A stretch of 64,000 nt of DNA from Prinsepia uniflora. Lineage: Eukaryota > Streptophyta > Magnoliopsida > Rosales > Rosaceae. The translations under genes and the position numbers were made by a program. The stretch spans positions 54,364,891-54,428,890 of the forward strand of contig CM064872.1 of NCBI GenBank assembly GCA_032719365.1. Direction: 5' to 3'. The notes under the pieces were generated by a model. That model did not search any database, was not told the DNA's origin, and worked only from the letters and a program-made list of their open reading frames with translations. Shown here piece by piece: positions 1 through 11,469 of the stretch; the stretch's first letter is position 1, and each line of letters opens with the position of its first letter.

Positions 1-1406
1 GAAAGATTTGTAACCGAAACTACGTTTTTAAACTAAGAATTAAAATCCAAATGCTTATACTAATTAGAATTTACAAACCATAGATTAGTTTTATAGACAA
101 AACCGACACTTTTACTTAAGTAAATTTGAATTAACAATCATATTATTTAAACTACTCATACTATAACCTTTGTACACTGAACTTTCTTTAAACACAAATA
201 TTACCAACACACTAACATTCTGCACAATTTGAACCAATCACGAAATCCTACCTTCATCGTCTCAATTACATGCATACATTTTTCATATTATGAATGTACC
301 GAACAACGGATTATTACTTACAATATGATTTACAATATGATTCACCTTAAGTTGTTGATTTAATGCATCGAACATCGGTCAAACCTTAAATCTCTTCAAT
401 CCTATTCTAAATGCCTCGAACAACGGTCAACACTTAGCATTGAATTAAAAGTTAAACACTAAAACATATGAAGTAAATGAAATTCAAAAAGTAAAACACA
501 TGGAGATTGTATTCACATTTACAAATGTTAGAAAGAAAATACCAACACATATATTGAATTATAGGCAAAACCGAAACAATAACAAGAGTTTAAGTAGAAA
601 AAATGTGGTTTTTCACAAGGATCACCGAACAATGGTAGAAAACTTGTGAAGATGGAGGAAGAAAAACGGGGAATTCGGTCTTAAAAACTCTCGAATTGCT
701 TTAGAATTACATAGCCTTTGGTTTTTCTTATGGAAAGCATAAAAAATCTGTACAAAGAGAAGTCTACGAAAATCGTAGAAAAAGTAAAAGAAAATCTAGA
801 AGAAAATAACTAAAAGAAACTAAAAGAAAGAGAGCAAAAGAGAGGAAGCTGAGCCCCCTCAACAATGAAATAGCCTCCCTGTTTATAGAGGGAGTGCCAA
901 AAAAAGCTAAAAATAAAATACAAAAACAGTAATAAAATATTACATGAAGAAATTATGAAAAGGCTGAGTTTTGGCTGAAAATGGACTGGAAAATTTGCAA
1001 ACTGGGAGCAGTTTGCAGGAAATGGACTCAGCATGGTCCTGCAGAGGAGCAGACAATGATTTCGGTATGGCTCAGCTAAACGGGGTAGGTGGGAGTCGCA
1101 CATCAAGCGCTGAAAGGAGAAAATGGGCTTCGACAAGCATGGATTGTGCTGGACCGTGCGACATGCGTGGACAGGTACAGACCATGGCTGGGTTTTTCAG
1201 TAGGCATGCACCAAAATTTGACATGGAGCTTTGGCAAGCGTGCAACGAATCAAATCTTTTAGGTTGACCTTAGTTTGGGTCGCGGGCTATGCGAATCTGG
1301 GTTGGGTTTCTTGTACCGTGCGTCTGGGCTGCTGGGTTTATGGATTCTTGGGCTGATTCGGTAGCTTCCCTCCAGAAATGTTCTGATAGCCTGCCATGTG
1401 GCACCA
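1..1406. other. AT-rich intergenic stretch with no supported gene
   Basis: No protein or RNA gene is supported here. The first 950 bases are strongly A/T-rich. Short open frames, including one of 108 codons on the minus strand at 810-1136, are low-complexity and Phe/Leu-rich and match no family I recognise. The stretch around 1270-1400 is more GC-balanced and may be older transposon debris. Confidence 0.5.
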
Positions 1407-2133
1407 CGTAACACCTCGGATATTTGAGAGAATGAAAAATAACCATTTTCCCCTGAAAGTCATAAAGTTGACTTTGACCAAAAATCAAAATGTTGACTTT
1501 TGATTGGAACATCATTTAAAAACTTTGAAAAGATTGTTACGAAGGTCTCAGCCTCTTTAGTATATAAACAGGAGGCACATTGAAAAAGGAGTTCGAAAAA
1601 ATAAATTATGGGTCAAGAAAGGGTAAGGGCATTTTGGTAATTTTGCCCATGAGGTCATTTTGGTCATTTAGGGTAAAAACTGATTTTGTGTGAAAGAGAG
1701 AGGTATGGTAATTAAGTGAGAGTGACCCGAAAAGAGAGAAAAATAGAGAAATGGAAGAAACAATGGGAAAGTGGAGAGGGAAACTAGAGAGAAGGGAGAA
1801 AGAAGAAGAGAAGAGAAAGAAGAAGAGAACGAGAGTAAGAAACGGGGAAAAATAATGGGGAAAAGAGGAGGAAATCCTCCATAACCGTGGGAAGTTTTTG
1901 GTAGTTATAGGTTTCTGTTTGGTTTAAGGCTTTCCCACTCAAATTTGGTAATACCAGTGCGATAACCGAGTTGGTATGACCGTGTAGGAGCCAAAAAAGG
2001 CGAGTTGGGACGTGGAAACATCACATGGCAAAACTGGAAGCCATGGCTGAGAGGTGTAAGGTAAGTTCCACATGTTCTAGGGCGATTTTCGTAGTTTTAA
2101 GACCACAAAGATCTTCATTAGTTATAGACGAGT
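1407..2133 (+). mobile_element. LTR-like fragment, plus orientation
   Basis: The sequence from about 1407 starts with a TAACACCTCGGA motif that resembles the 5' ends of the long LTRs elsewhere in this window, which begin TGTAACRACYC. It carries a good TATA box (TATATAAAC near 1561), then a purine-rich leader of GAGA-type repeats at about 1690-1860, and an AAGGTAAGT-like splice-donor sequence near 2059. The same order of landmarks is seen in the plus-oriented LTRs at 35635 and 56092. No terminal CA or TSD was found because the piece is cut at 2133 by the next LTR. The assignment rests on layout rather than alignment, so it is tentative. Confidence 0.35.
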
Positions 2134-3100
2134 TGTCAGGACTCGTCCCAAATCCCTCGGGATTAACGTGGGACGCGCCTAATCCCGTCTGATACGAAGT
2201 GTCAGACCAGGAAAAATTCCATCTCTAGCCCTCACCGGGCTTCTAGAGTACGCCAGGATCGTAGGAGAAGGAGTGTGATGTCTCGATCTCTGCTACAACC
2301 CGCATCCACGATCAACCTGAAGGGTATTAAAACATCAAAAGTCGTGAGTGGACAAAAACAAATAATTTATAAAATCATTTTCACATGAAGACATTTATGC
2401 CCTTCACTAAAAGCATATGCATGCATTCAAAAATCATTTACCGAAACGTTCATAAAACCATCTGAAAACATTCAAAAAACCTTTCAAGGGTTCATGCCCG
2501 GTTCCTATAAACCGTCATGAACCATAAATTCATTTATGGGTCCTCGACTCAAAATCACAAACAAACCGTAAATCAATACATGAGAACTCAGCCCAAATCA
2601 AACACAAGTGGGACTCTGTCCAAATCCAGTAAATGTTAAAACATCGAATACGGGGTCTCCGCCCCAAACCATTTCCAAAATATCAAATACGGGGTCTCCG
2701 CCCCAAATCACTTTCCGTAAATCTCATACGTATCGACATACGTATAACCCATCTGCGACACTTCCGAGAAGATGCCAACTCTGGGCACACAGCCCCTAGG
2801 GAACACATCCCCGATATATTTCATGATTTATCATATCTATACTAGTGTGCACACCACTTGGGGTCTCACTCCGAGTCTTCTCCCAGGAATTCTCCATCTG
2901 GGAGGCTCTATCTCTGGATCTAGTCCGAGCTCTATCTCCGGATTGAGTCCAAACATCTCTCCGGAATTTGGTCCGGGACCACATCATAACTTTCACTCCT
3001 GGAACGGGATCCTTATGGGGATACCCATTCTGGCCTGTGGATCGTGACGCTCCAGGTCGACTTCTGGTGGAGACTATATAAATCATATGGAGGGTTTCAT
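2134..3100 (-). mobile_element. Outer long-LTR fragment, 3' end portion, minus orientation
   Basis: The sequence begins TGTCAGGACTCGTCCC, which is the reverse complement of the 3' end of the long LTR family in this window. It then follows the same course as the LTR starting at 55475: blocks reading 'ggggtctccgcccc' near 2650 and 2695, and a shared stretch near 2725-3010 that matches 57889-58185. It is interrupted at 3100 by a younger solo LTR and resumes at 6378. There is no second end, so the parent element is truncated. Confidence 0.75.
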
Positions 3101-4083
3101 TGACAGGACCCATCCCAATCCCCCCGGGATTACCGTGGAATGTGCCCTGCTCCCGTCCAACAAGGGGTGTCAGACAAGGGATAACCAAGAGCCACTGCCC
3201 AACGGGGCATCCAGAGTGCGCAAGGATCGATGGAGGAGGTGTGCAATGTCCCATTCTCTGCTGCAATCGCATCCGTAATCAACCTGAAGGGCATTAAAAC
3301 CAAAAGCTGTGAGTGGACAAAAAAACCAATAAGTTTATCAAATACAATTATAAGACATTTATGCCCTCCAATAAAAACGTATGCATGCCACGAAAACCAG
3401 TAACCAAAACGTTTGCTCAACCGAGCCATTAGGGCCTTAGCCCAAAAACCGTTAACCAAAAACCAAGTGTGGGAACTCAGCCCAAAACAGCAACCATACA
3501 TATTAAAACCATGTGGGCCACCGCCCAAAGCCATAAATATAAATCCATAAATCCAAAACCATTTAGGGTCCCCGACCCGACATACCATTTCATAACCAAT
3601 AATCCATTTTTACCACATAACACATATCCAACCGAAAAGCCATTTCATAGATCCATTAATCCATATTTTACCATTACCATCACCAGCATCCCAGATGCTT
3701 AGCGTCCCAGACGCTAGACATCCCTGACATTATATCTCACGGTTTCATTAGCTACGCGTGCTGCCCGGGGTCTCTCCGGGTCCATATATCTGACATCCCT
3801 GATGTCTGACATCCCTGACGTCAATCATAGCAATCCTGCTCCTGAGTCATCATACGGTCCGGCTGCTCCGTATAATGACCCCTCGCAGGCAATGCACCGT
3901 GACTTCCCCAGTGTCCCAGACATCTGGAGGAGACCATCATATATCCTTGTATCCAGATGGTATATGGAAAACAGTTTTATTAAATCCTTTTATCACATCA
4001 TTACAATGGGCCCTGCCCGAAATTTCCATAAAACCACGTAAATCCATTTAGGGCCCCTAACCCAAAATCACAATTATAATCCA

Positions 4084-4317
4084 ACTGGGCCTCATGCCCG
4101 ATTTTATGAATCACTGGGCCCACGGCCCGATTTGTAACCCAACTGGGCCCGCAGCCCGACTTATAAACCCACTGGGCCCACGGCCCGAATTCGTAAATCA
4201 ACTGGGCCCCTGGCCCGATAACATAACTCAAATGGGTCTCAGCTCGATTTCATATCAACTGGGCCCTTGGCCCGATTTCATTAACCAACTGGGCCCCCGG
4301 CCCGATTTTCAAATGGA
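4084..4317. repeat. Minisatellite inside the LTR, about 8 units of 27-30 bp
   Basis: Each unit has the form ACTGGGCCC-NN-GGCCCGATTT followed by a short A/T-rich spacer. The core is a near-palindrome (GGGCC/GGCCC), so each unit could form a small hairpin. A related, more diverged array occurs at 6415-6679 in the outer LTR. Isolated units occur in plus sense in other LTRs, for example near 45750 and 45868. Confidence 0.8.
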
Positions 4318-4891
4318 CTCCAAGTCCGAAATTTCCAACATAATTGGGCCTCAAGCCCGAGTTTATATTTCCATTTTTAAAACCATTTCATCATATTATA
4401 TCCAAGACCATAAACATGGAAAATCCATGTAAAATCGAAAAACCTCGATTTACGTGCAAACACGTAAATCGCCTCGAAATACGTGAAACCGTACAATTTA
4501 CCAACAACCAAATCAACATCATACAATCACAACCATAATCCATATAAAACATTTAAGCATGCATAGAATTTATAAAACCAAAGTCCACTCACAGACCGTT
4601 TTAACAGTATGCCTCGATACGCATGCCACCGGCCCTCCCGGGCCACACCACTACCACCGGGACTCCCAATCCTGTCCAAATCACATTAGAGGGTCACTAA
4701 CCTCATCATTAACATCCTATCAAAGTCCCGTAATTTTCCTGAATTTTTACTTATTTTTAAACTTAATTTAAAACCTTTGGACATCCCGAACAATATCGAG
4801 ACGGTGTCCGATCGACACGAAACCAATCCCAAAATGTCCGTTACATCGAATAGATTAAAAGTCATGTTGACCTCACCTCAAGATTCGTACC

Positions 4892-4941
4892 CACGCGCCA
4901 TCACGCGCCGCCGTGAGTGGCTGCGCGTGAAATCCACGCGC
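4892..4941. promoter_or_regulatory. Cluster of four CACGCGC sites, including an inverted pair
   Basis: CACGCGC occurs at 4892-4898 and 4902-4908, and an inverted pair GCGCGTG-N5-CACGCGC spans 4923-4941. CACGCGC is the published binding consensus of the plant transcription factors FHY3 and FAR1. The cluster lies about 1.4 kb from the LTR 5' end on the minus strand, and equivalent clusters sit at comparable positions in three related LTRs here. Whether any factor binds is inference. Confidence 0.5.
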
Positions 4942-6377
4942 CTGCTACAGTGTATCGTCCTAACCCGTATCTCTGGTAAACGGGTCCAAATTGCCCGCGA
5001 CACGACCCGGTTCAATGTCCATCAATTCGATCTTAATTCCTTCAATTGATCATTCATTTAGTTTCGTTTTAAGTTTAATTTAAGATCTGTAAACTCAATT
5101 ACACAATCACTTACCCAGATTCCATCGATTCCACGATGAACACGAAGAACACTCCGGTCACTGTTCAATCATGGGATTCCTTCAATGGCTGCAGGTTTCT
5201 TCCAATTGATGCATCCAGAAGCATCAATGGACCATGAGGAACAATTCCCCCACATCAATTGCATCAAACTAGTGCTCAATCGTCACTACTCAAGCTCGAA
5301 CACCGTCACTGTTCAACCATGGAGTTCTGTCAACCACAGCCGTTTTCCTTCAATTTATGAACCCAGAAGCATCGTGGGATCATGAGAAGTATTTTCCCCA
5401 CCTCAATTTCGTCCATCGAAGCCTCCAACTTCACGACTCAAGGTCGAATTTCCTCCTCTGTCACCAAGTGTGATCAGAGCCAAAACAGCACCAATTCCCT
5501 TCGTTCCTTCGATGATTCTGATCGTTGTGATCCCAGGAAGCTGAAGGTAATCTCCAATTCGATCCTCACGGCCTAATTCTTCCATTTTGAATTTTCCCCC
5601 CAATTTTCTAAAATTCAATTTTTCGATTTCCAGCATCCTCTCTGCCTCTCGTGTTTCCCAGCCAATTCAGTCTCTCTCAACCTTCAATTTTCTCTCAAGA
5701 ACGGCCAAGGAAGGGAGCCAATTCTCCCAGCTCACACACTCTCTGTTTTGCTCACGGTGTAAGGAAAATATGGAGATAATTAGGGAGAAAATGGAGGAAA
5801 TGATGATGTTGGGAGGGAAACATGGATCAGAATTCAGGGGATGGGTGACACTTGTCACTCATCCGGATGTGCACAGTCAACAGTCACTATTCAATATTAT
5901 AATATTATTTGAATCTGAGCCTCGGTTCGTTAGTTCGTTTCCTTGACCATAACTTCGTCGTCGAATCTCCGATTTCGGCATGCCGCCTGTCATTGGATTC
6001 GTATCGACGATACCTACGTAACGGTCCTTGGCCCTCGTCCATCGGACCTCCCGGTCAAAAAGTCAACATTTGGCCCCTAATATGCCAAACTACCAAAATA
6101 CCCCTCAACTTCCGAACACCATAACTTTCTCTACGAATGTCGGAATCGAACGTGCCGCCTGTCTATGAACTCGTGACGTCCCGAACTACGTCACGGTCAT
6201 CGGTCAAAGTCCATTTGACCGCCCGATCTAAAAGTCAACATTTTGCCCACGACCAAGGGCAAAACGGTCATTTTGCACAATTTGTCCGATTCCGCCCTAC
6301 TAAACACCGTTCAACCTCGCTAAACGAGATTAGTCACTAATCAAATCTCGGAATTCGGGACGGGTCGTTACATTCAT

Positions 6378-6680
6378 ACATTTTCAAAACAGTTTCTTTC
6401 TCAAATATATTTCAACTGGGTCTCATACCCGATTCATCTCAATAGGATTCCTCGAATCTGATTCAAATCAATTTCACAAGCCTCGGCCTAAATCCACAGT
6501 TCAACAGGGTCTCATGCCCGAATTCTCATTTCAAAAATCTAACTAGGACTCAAGTCCGATTTCACAATCAACTAGGCCTCTAGCCCGATATCACGACTAA
6601 CTGAGCCCTAAGCCCGAAACCATAACTCAACGGGGCCTCAAGCCGGATTTCACAACCAACAGGGCCTCAAGCCCGATTTA
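6378..6680 (-). mobile_element. Continuation of the outer LTR fragment
   Basis: This is the part of the older minus-oriented LTR lying beyond the nested solo LTR. It consists mainly of diverged minisatellite units of the form 'gggcctcaagcccgattt' with 30-38 bp spacing. It ends abruptly at about 6680, where Tat-element sequence begins, so the outer LTR has lost its remaining portion. Confidence 0.65.
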
Positions 6681-6737
6681 ACATCTGTTGAAGTTGCCAT
6701 TGGATCAGTCAGTGGGGAGACCTCCCCTATCATCGAC

Positions 6738-7491
6738 TTGGAGGACGGAAGTACCGGAATCCTCAAACCGACGGGTCAGTCTGAAGGCCTGATCGGTATT
6801 GAGGTGACTAGGGATGAGGTAAGGCGGGAGAGGCAGGTCTGGAACTCACTTGCAAAGTCTACTGAGGAGGCGAGGACTTGTGCTGGTGTTCCGAACCTCA
6901 ACGGCATGTTCTTTCCAGACCTGCCATTCACCTTTTGGGGGGTGTCTTATCCGTCTTCGCCAATCCCAACCCAGCCATTTCTTTGGTCCCCAACTCATCA
7001 GTTGGAAGTGTCCCTCAAAGTTCTTGAGCATTCTCAGTCGGTCCCGGTACCGGTGTCTCGGACTCAGTCATCTCTTCTCCCCCATCCTTCAACTCAGCAG
7101 TCAGTCTCACCCTCTCGCCATCAAGTTGGTCGGCACGAGGATGAGATGGTTGACCACATGGGGGGTCGGTCTGGATAGGTTTTCTAGGGTGGACTCCAAG
7201 TGGGAGAACGTTTCAGTGGCAGTTAGCGAGAAACTGCTGCCCATCATTAACGGCGTGGTGAGTGGTGCCACGATGGAGCTGGCCGAGAAGGAGATCTACA
7301 AGAATATTTTTTGGGCCTATCCCGACTACAACTTTGACACCACACCATGGCTTGGTTTTCGGATGACTCTGGAATACCTAACGGGGACTGGGCCTTCCGA
7401 GGGAAAGATCGAAGAGGAGGAGGAGGAGGTCACGGAAGCTGATCAGACCCCTTCCACCGATGTTGGACCGACCGACCCTCTAGCAGCCTGA
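6738..7491 (+). pseudogene. Antisense ORF of Tat element (unknown function), frameshifted
   Basis: Two overlapping plus-strand frames, 6738-7178 and 6850-7491, together look like one protein broken by a frameshift in the region where they overlap. The first frame has an acidic N-terminal part and a Ser/Pro-rich middle. The second ends in a well-formed C-terminal part (KWENVSVAVSEKL, then NIFWAYPDYNFDTTPWLGF) and a run of six Glu residues around 7411-7428. I recognise no enzyme domain. Its position, opposite in sense to pol and beyond integrase, fits the antisense ORF reported for Tat/Grande-type elements, whose function is not established. It could also be captured host sequence. The second Tat copy in this window is truncated before this region, so it cannot be compared. 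Confidence 0.5.
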
Positions 7492-8544
7492 GCCTCCTAT
7501 GGTTTCCTTTTCGTATCCGACCTACGTGTCGGTGTAGTGTAAGACTTCTATTTTTTATTCTCTTTCTCTTGCAAAATTTTTGGCTGACCGATTGGTCAAT
7601 TGCCTTGATTAATAGACAAGTATTTTTTTTTGAATTTTTTTCACAAGTTTTGATATCCTTACTACTGATCAATATGTTGTAAGTAGCTTGATATGATGAA
7701 TGTATGCTAGTGGTAGGCCGACCTAGACATGTTGATCCAACCATAGTTTGTGTGCTTAGGTAGATGTATTTTTGTGCGGTCTAACCTGCTTGCATGTATC
7801 CAGATACGTGTATATACAGTCAGACTGACCGATGAGGTGTTCGGTCTGCATGTTGTATGACCTTGTAGACTGACCGGGTACATGTTCGATTGGCGTATTT
7901 TACACTTAGGAACATTTCGTGTATGCCAGCTTGTCTATAAGGTAGTTTCAGCTCGGTGTGTTTGAGCTTATGCCTTAGGAAAGGATTCCCAGTGTGTAGA
8001 CGTCTGCCTCGGTTGAGGACTTGCATAGACCTCCTAAGTGTTGGAACTCAGTGTGTCCTTCGGTCCCCCAAGTTCTCAGTCCACATAGGTCGTCGATGGA
8101 GGAGCGTAGGTGATAATGTTGAAAGTTTGGAACTTGCAAGGATTCCATGATGGGTCAGAGTAGGGAGAGGCAGTAGTGTGAGCATACGTGTGCCTTCCCA
8201 TATGTGAACCAACCGACCGTTGAGTGAAGTGGAATGGCTAGTCGGTTGAGGTAAGTTGACCGAGAAGTCGGGGGTATGTCCGCTCAGAGGTACTTGGGTT
8301 GCATTAGCCGACCTATGTGCATTGTGGAATGCTGTCGGCTCCCCGGTACCATGTGGGTGTTTTGTATGATGTGTTGAAGTGCGTCCTTAGTGTTAATGTG
8401 TTAGAGGGTAGCTCGGTAATGTGTCGAATGAAAACAGGAAGATATAAAAGAAATATTGTCATTGATAGTTTGTGTGGATCAAATGGGGACCAGTACAATG
8501 AGAGCCTAAGTGCGGCTTACAAGATTGTGACTGTTTGGCCAAAT
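7492..8544. other. Non-coding Tat region between antisense ORF and integrase
   Basis: No coding signal is seen. The sequence is moderately rich in CGGT/ACCG words, like the rest of the Tat copy, and probably corresponds to its long 3' untranslated region. Confidence 0.45.
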
Positions 8545-9560
8545 TAAATGTATTACCTTTTAAGGTGGTCGGCGTTCCATGGATGGCCAAGGGTGTGGCC
8601 GTCGGTGTCTGATAGCTCATAAGTTCCAGGTTGACAAATCCGGGTGATTTGCTAGGGGCCTTCCCAATTGGGACTAAGGGTGCCCACAGAACGGTCTCTG
8701 GTTGCGAGGCTGACCTTCCTGAGTACCCAGTCCCCCACTTGGAAAGTGTGCGGTCCGACTTTGGCGTCATGATACTGGCAGAGCCGTTGTTTGTGGGCGA
8801 CATTTCGAAGGTGGGCCTTCGCTCAGTGCTCCTCGATTAAGTCCAGGCTGATCGTCATCTGTTCATCATTCTGTTCGGTGTCGTAGGTTAGGGCCCGGTA
8901 TGACTCTCCATCAACCTCTGCTAGGACGACGACCTTCGTATTGAATGCTAAGGAGTAGGGGGTCTCATTGGTAGCTGTTCGGTATGAGGTTTGGTATGAC
9001 CAGAGTGCGCTCGGGAGGATGTCGACTTATTTACCTTTGGCTTCACCGAACTAGGTCTTCAAGGTGTGTTTGATGATTTTGTTCACGACCTCGACCTGGT
9101 CGTTGCACTGAGGGTGAGTTATGGGAGCAAAGCACAAGTTGATACCATACCAAGCGCAGAAGGCTCGGAAGCCGCCGTTGTCGAACTGTTTCCAGTTGTC
9201 GATGATGATCGTGTATGGGAGGCTGAATTGGCAGATGATGTTCTAGAATATTAAGGTTTCAATATGAGCACTGGTGATGGAGGCGAGGTCCTTGACTTCT
9301 ACTCATTTGGTGAAGTAGTCAACTGCACTGCGTACTCGGTTTGTCCCTTTCCTGTCAGTATCTTACCGAACAGGTCGAGTCCCCACTGAGCGAAAGACCA
9401 TGGGCTGAGCATAGGTGATAGATTCTCAATCGGGAGTAGGATGAATGGGGCAAAGCGTTGGCATTTGTCATAGTGCCGAGTGATGTTGGCTGTGTCGAAA
9501 TGCATAGTAGGTCAGTAGAATCCATTGCGGAAGACCTTCGGAGTAAGGGATCGCCGGCCA
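8545..9560 (-). pseudogene. Integrase region of Tat copy 1, broken
   Basis: The minus strand encodes the N-terminal zinc-finger remnant (C-DKCQRFA, 9430-9505), then SPWSFAQWGLDLFG containing the first catalytic Asp. Next come ITEAH- and CRFGIPH-like core segments near 9180-9290, and a C-terminal segment with the typical Tat pattern of a DWVLRKV-like stretch, NWEGP, GTYEL and HPWNA-HLK (8550-8740). These pieces lie in different frames and are separated by stops, so no functional integrase is made. In the intact family this enzyme inserts retrotransposon cDNA into the genome. Confidence 0.75.
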
Positions 9561-9620
9561 GAGTTGTTACCGCATACCCCTGTGTGAATTTCTTTCAAGA
9601 GGATTCATCTGGCCTGAGAA

Positions 9621-11061
9621 TCAATGCACTTGAGTAGTGGGAGGTGTAGCTCTGCTTGTATAGCTGACCGGTGATGAGGGTGTACCGGGCGGCCTGTTGG
9701 TGTATTCATTTAGCCTCGACCCTCTTGGTTGGCAGGCTTCCTTCGGTGAGGAAGAGAATAAGAGGGGCCATCCAGGTCGAGCTAGTTTTGACATAGAGGA
9801 TCGAAGAGGGTGAGGTGCTCGGTTGGTGGAGGACTTCAATTGGGATGCATCGTCCTACTCTTTCGTCCAAGGACGAGGCGAGTCGGAAGAGTTCCTTGAA
9901 ATCTTTAAAAAAAGGGACACATCGGTCGGTACCATTCGAGATGAATCGAGTCAGTGCGGCCACTCGGCTAGTCATGCTCTGGATATCCTTCTGTGTTTGG
10001 GGGGCCTTCATGTCTAAGAGTGCCCGAATTTTCTCATGGTTGGCCTTGATGTCGTATTGACTGATCATAAAATCGAGGAACTTGCCTGAGCCGACCCCAA
10101 AAATTCACATGGCCGGATTCAAACACATCCTTAAATTATTTAGGACGACAAACATCCGAGTGAGATTGATAATGTGTTGGTCGGCTGTCTTGCTCTTGAC
10201 CAACATGTCATCCACATAGGCCTCTATGGTTTTTCCAATCTGGTCGATGAACATGTAGTTGACCAGTTGCTGGTAGGTTACCCCAGCGTTCTTTAGACCG
10301 AAGGGTATCACATTGTAGCAGTACAAGCCCTAGTCGGTGTAGAAGGTGGTGTGCATCTGGTTGGCAGGATGCATGAAGATCTGATTGTACCCCGAGTAGG
10401 CATCCACGAAGCTAAGAAGCTCATGCCCAACGGTGGCTATCCTGGGGGCATGCCTTGTTTAGGTTGGTGAAGTCGATGCACATACGCCACGCACCGGAGA
10501 GTTTCTTCACTAGGACAACGTTGGCCACCCAGACCGCGTAGATGGCCTTGCAGACGAAGTGGATGGTGTTGAGTTTCACAATTTCTACCTTTATGACCGT
10601 GGTCCGCTCGGCGTTGTAGATGCGCTTCTTCTGTTCCACCGGTTTGAAGCTAGGGCTGATGCTAAGTCGGTGGCAAATGAGGTCTATCGAGATGCCAGGC
10701 ATGTCAGCATAAGAGCATGCAAAGACCTCTACGTTGTCGCGTAGGAACTTGATCAGGTCGATGCGCAAAGCTGGGCTCAGTGTTGTGCTTATCTTGACCT
10801 TCTTGTCGGTGAAAACATGCAAGAGGACGACTTCCTCAACCTCCTCGATCGGCTGAGGGTGTGGTGTGGTTGAGTGGTCGCGGGGATCCTCGATTGGTCC
10901 ATCACGCAGGTGTTGGGCAACTCGGGGGTCGATTGGGTCAGCCTCGTAGGCGGATTGGGTAATGGCCTTTTTTGCAAGAGTGGTGAAGTTGCAAGTCTGG
11001 GCTGCCATCTGATTACCTCGGACCTGTTCGATGCCCATGGGGGTTGGGAACTTCATGAGCA
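9621..11061 (-). pseudogene. Reverse transcriptase and RNase H remnant of Tat copy 1
   Basis: The fingers/palm segment lies at 10421-11061, with CHRLSISPSFKPV and RMCIDFTNLNKACP. The catalytic segment lies at 10105-10326, with YCYNVIPFGLKNAG and the YVDD box. The connection segment at 9706-10068 reads through RALLDMKAPQ to DRCVPFFK and then loses homology, which indicates that most of RNase H is deleted. Frame changes occur near 10420 and 10100. The catalytic YVDD aspartates are still present, but the protein cannot be made as one chain. Confidence 0.85.
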
Positions 11062-11346
11062 TCAAGTGAGTGAGACGACCGCTTGGAGCTGGTTGATTAG
11101 AACCAGACCCAAGATGACATTGTAAGCGTTCGGGTAGTCGACCACTAGGAAGGGGGTCAGAATGGTGGTGTGCTTTGGATTTTCCCCGACCATGATTGGA
11201 AGGTTAACCGTGCCAACCAAGATGATTGGGTCCCCTGTGAACCCGAACAGCGGGGTCGGCGACCTGTCTAGTTCTGTCTTCTTGAGGCTGATTTGCTTGT
11301 AGGCGTCCATGAAAATGACCTTGGCCGAGCTACCGGTATCGATCAT
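11062..11346 (-). pseudogene. Aspartic protease domain of Tat copy 1
   Basis: This 94-codon open stretch starts at the catalytic motif DTGSSA, continues through TPLFGFTGDPI, and ends with PNAYNVILGLVLINQL, which corresponds to the C-terminal flap-and-core segment of gypsy proteases. In Tat elements the usual last motif is ILGR, so the Gly-Leu here may be a substitution. In the intact element the enzyme cuts the Gag-Pol polyprotein. The open frame looks fairly well preserved, but its neighbours are broken. Confidence 0.8.
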
Positions 11347-11469
11347 GATCCGACCGACATCGAAGTTCTAAATGAGGGCTCGGATGACGAGTGGGTCATC
11401 CTGCAGGTAGACTACCCCGCACTCTTCTTCCTCCGAGAACGATACGGCTTTCCAACTGGTCTGTGCCAC

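Larger units (their letters stand above)
3101..6372 (-). mobile_element. Solo LTR of a long-LTR retrotransposon (3272 bp)
   Basis: The plus-strand sequence runs from TGACAGGACCCATCCC at 3101 to GGGACGGGTCGTTACA at 6372, so on the minus strand it reads TGTAACGACCCG...CCTGTCA. It is flanked on both sides by the 5-bp repeat TTCAT (3096-3100 and 6373-6377), the target-site duplication expected of LTR-retrotransposon integration. No internal coding region accompanies it, so it is a solo LTR left by LTR-LTR recombination. Inside are a minisatellite (4084-4317) and a cluster of CACGCGC sites (4892-4941). It sits inside an older LTR of the same family and orientation. Confidence 0.85.

Noticed and set aside
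810..1136. A 108-codon minus-strand open frame
   Set aside because: It is low-complexity and Phe/Leu-rich, in A/T-rich DNA, without recognisable domains or splice context.
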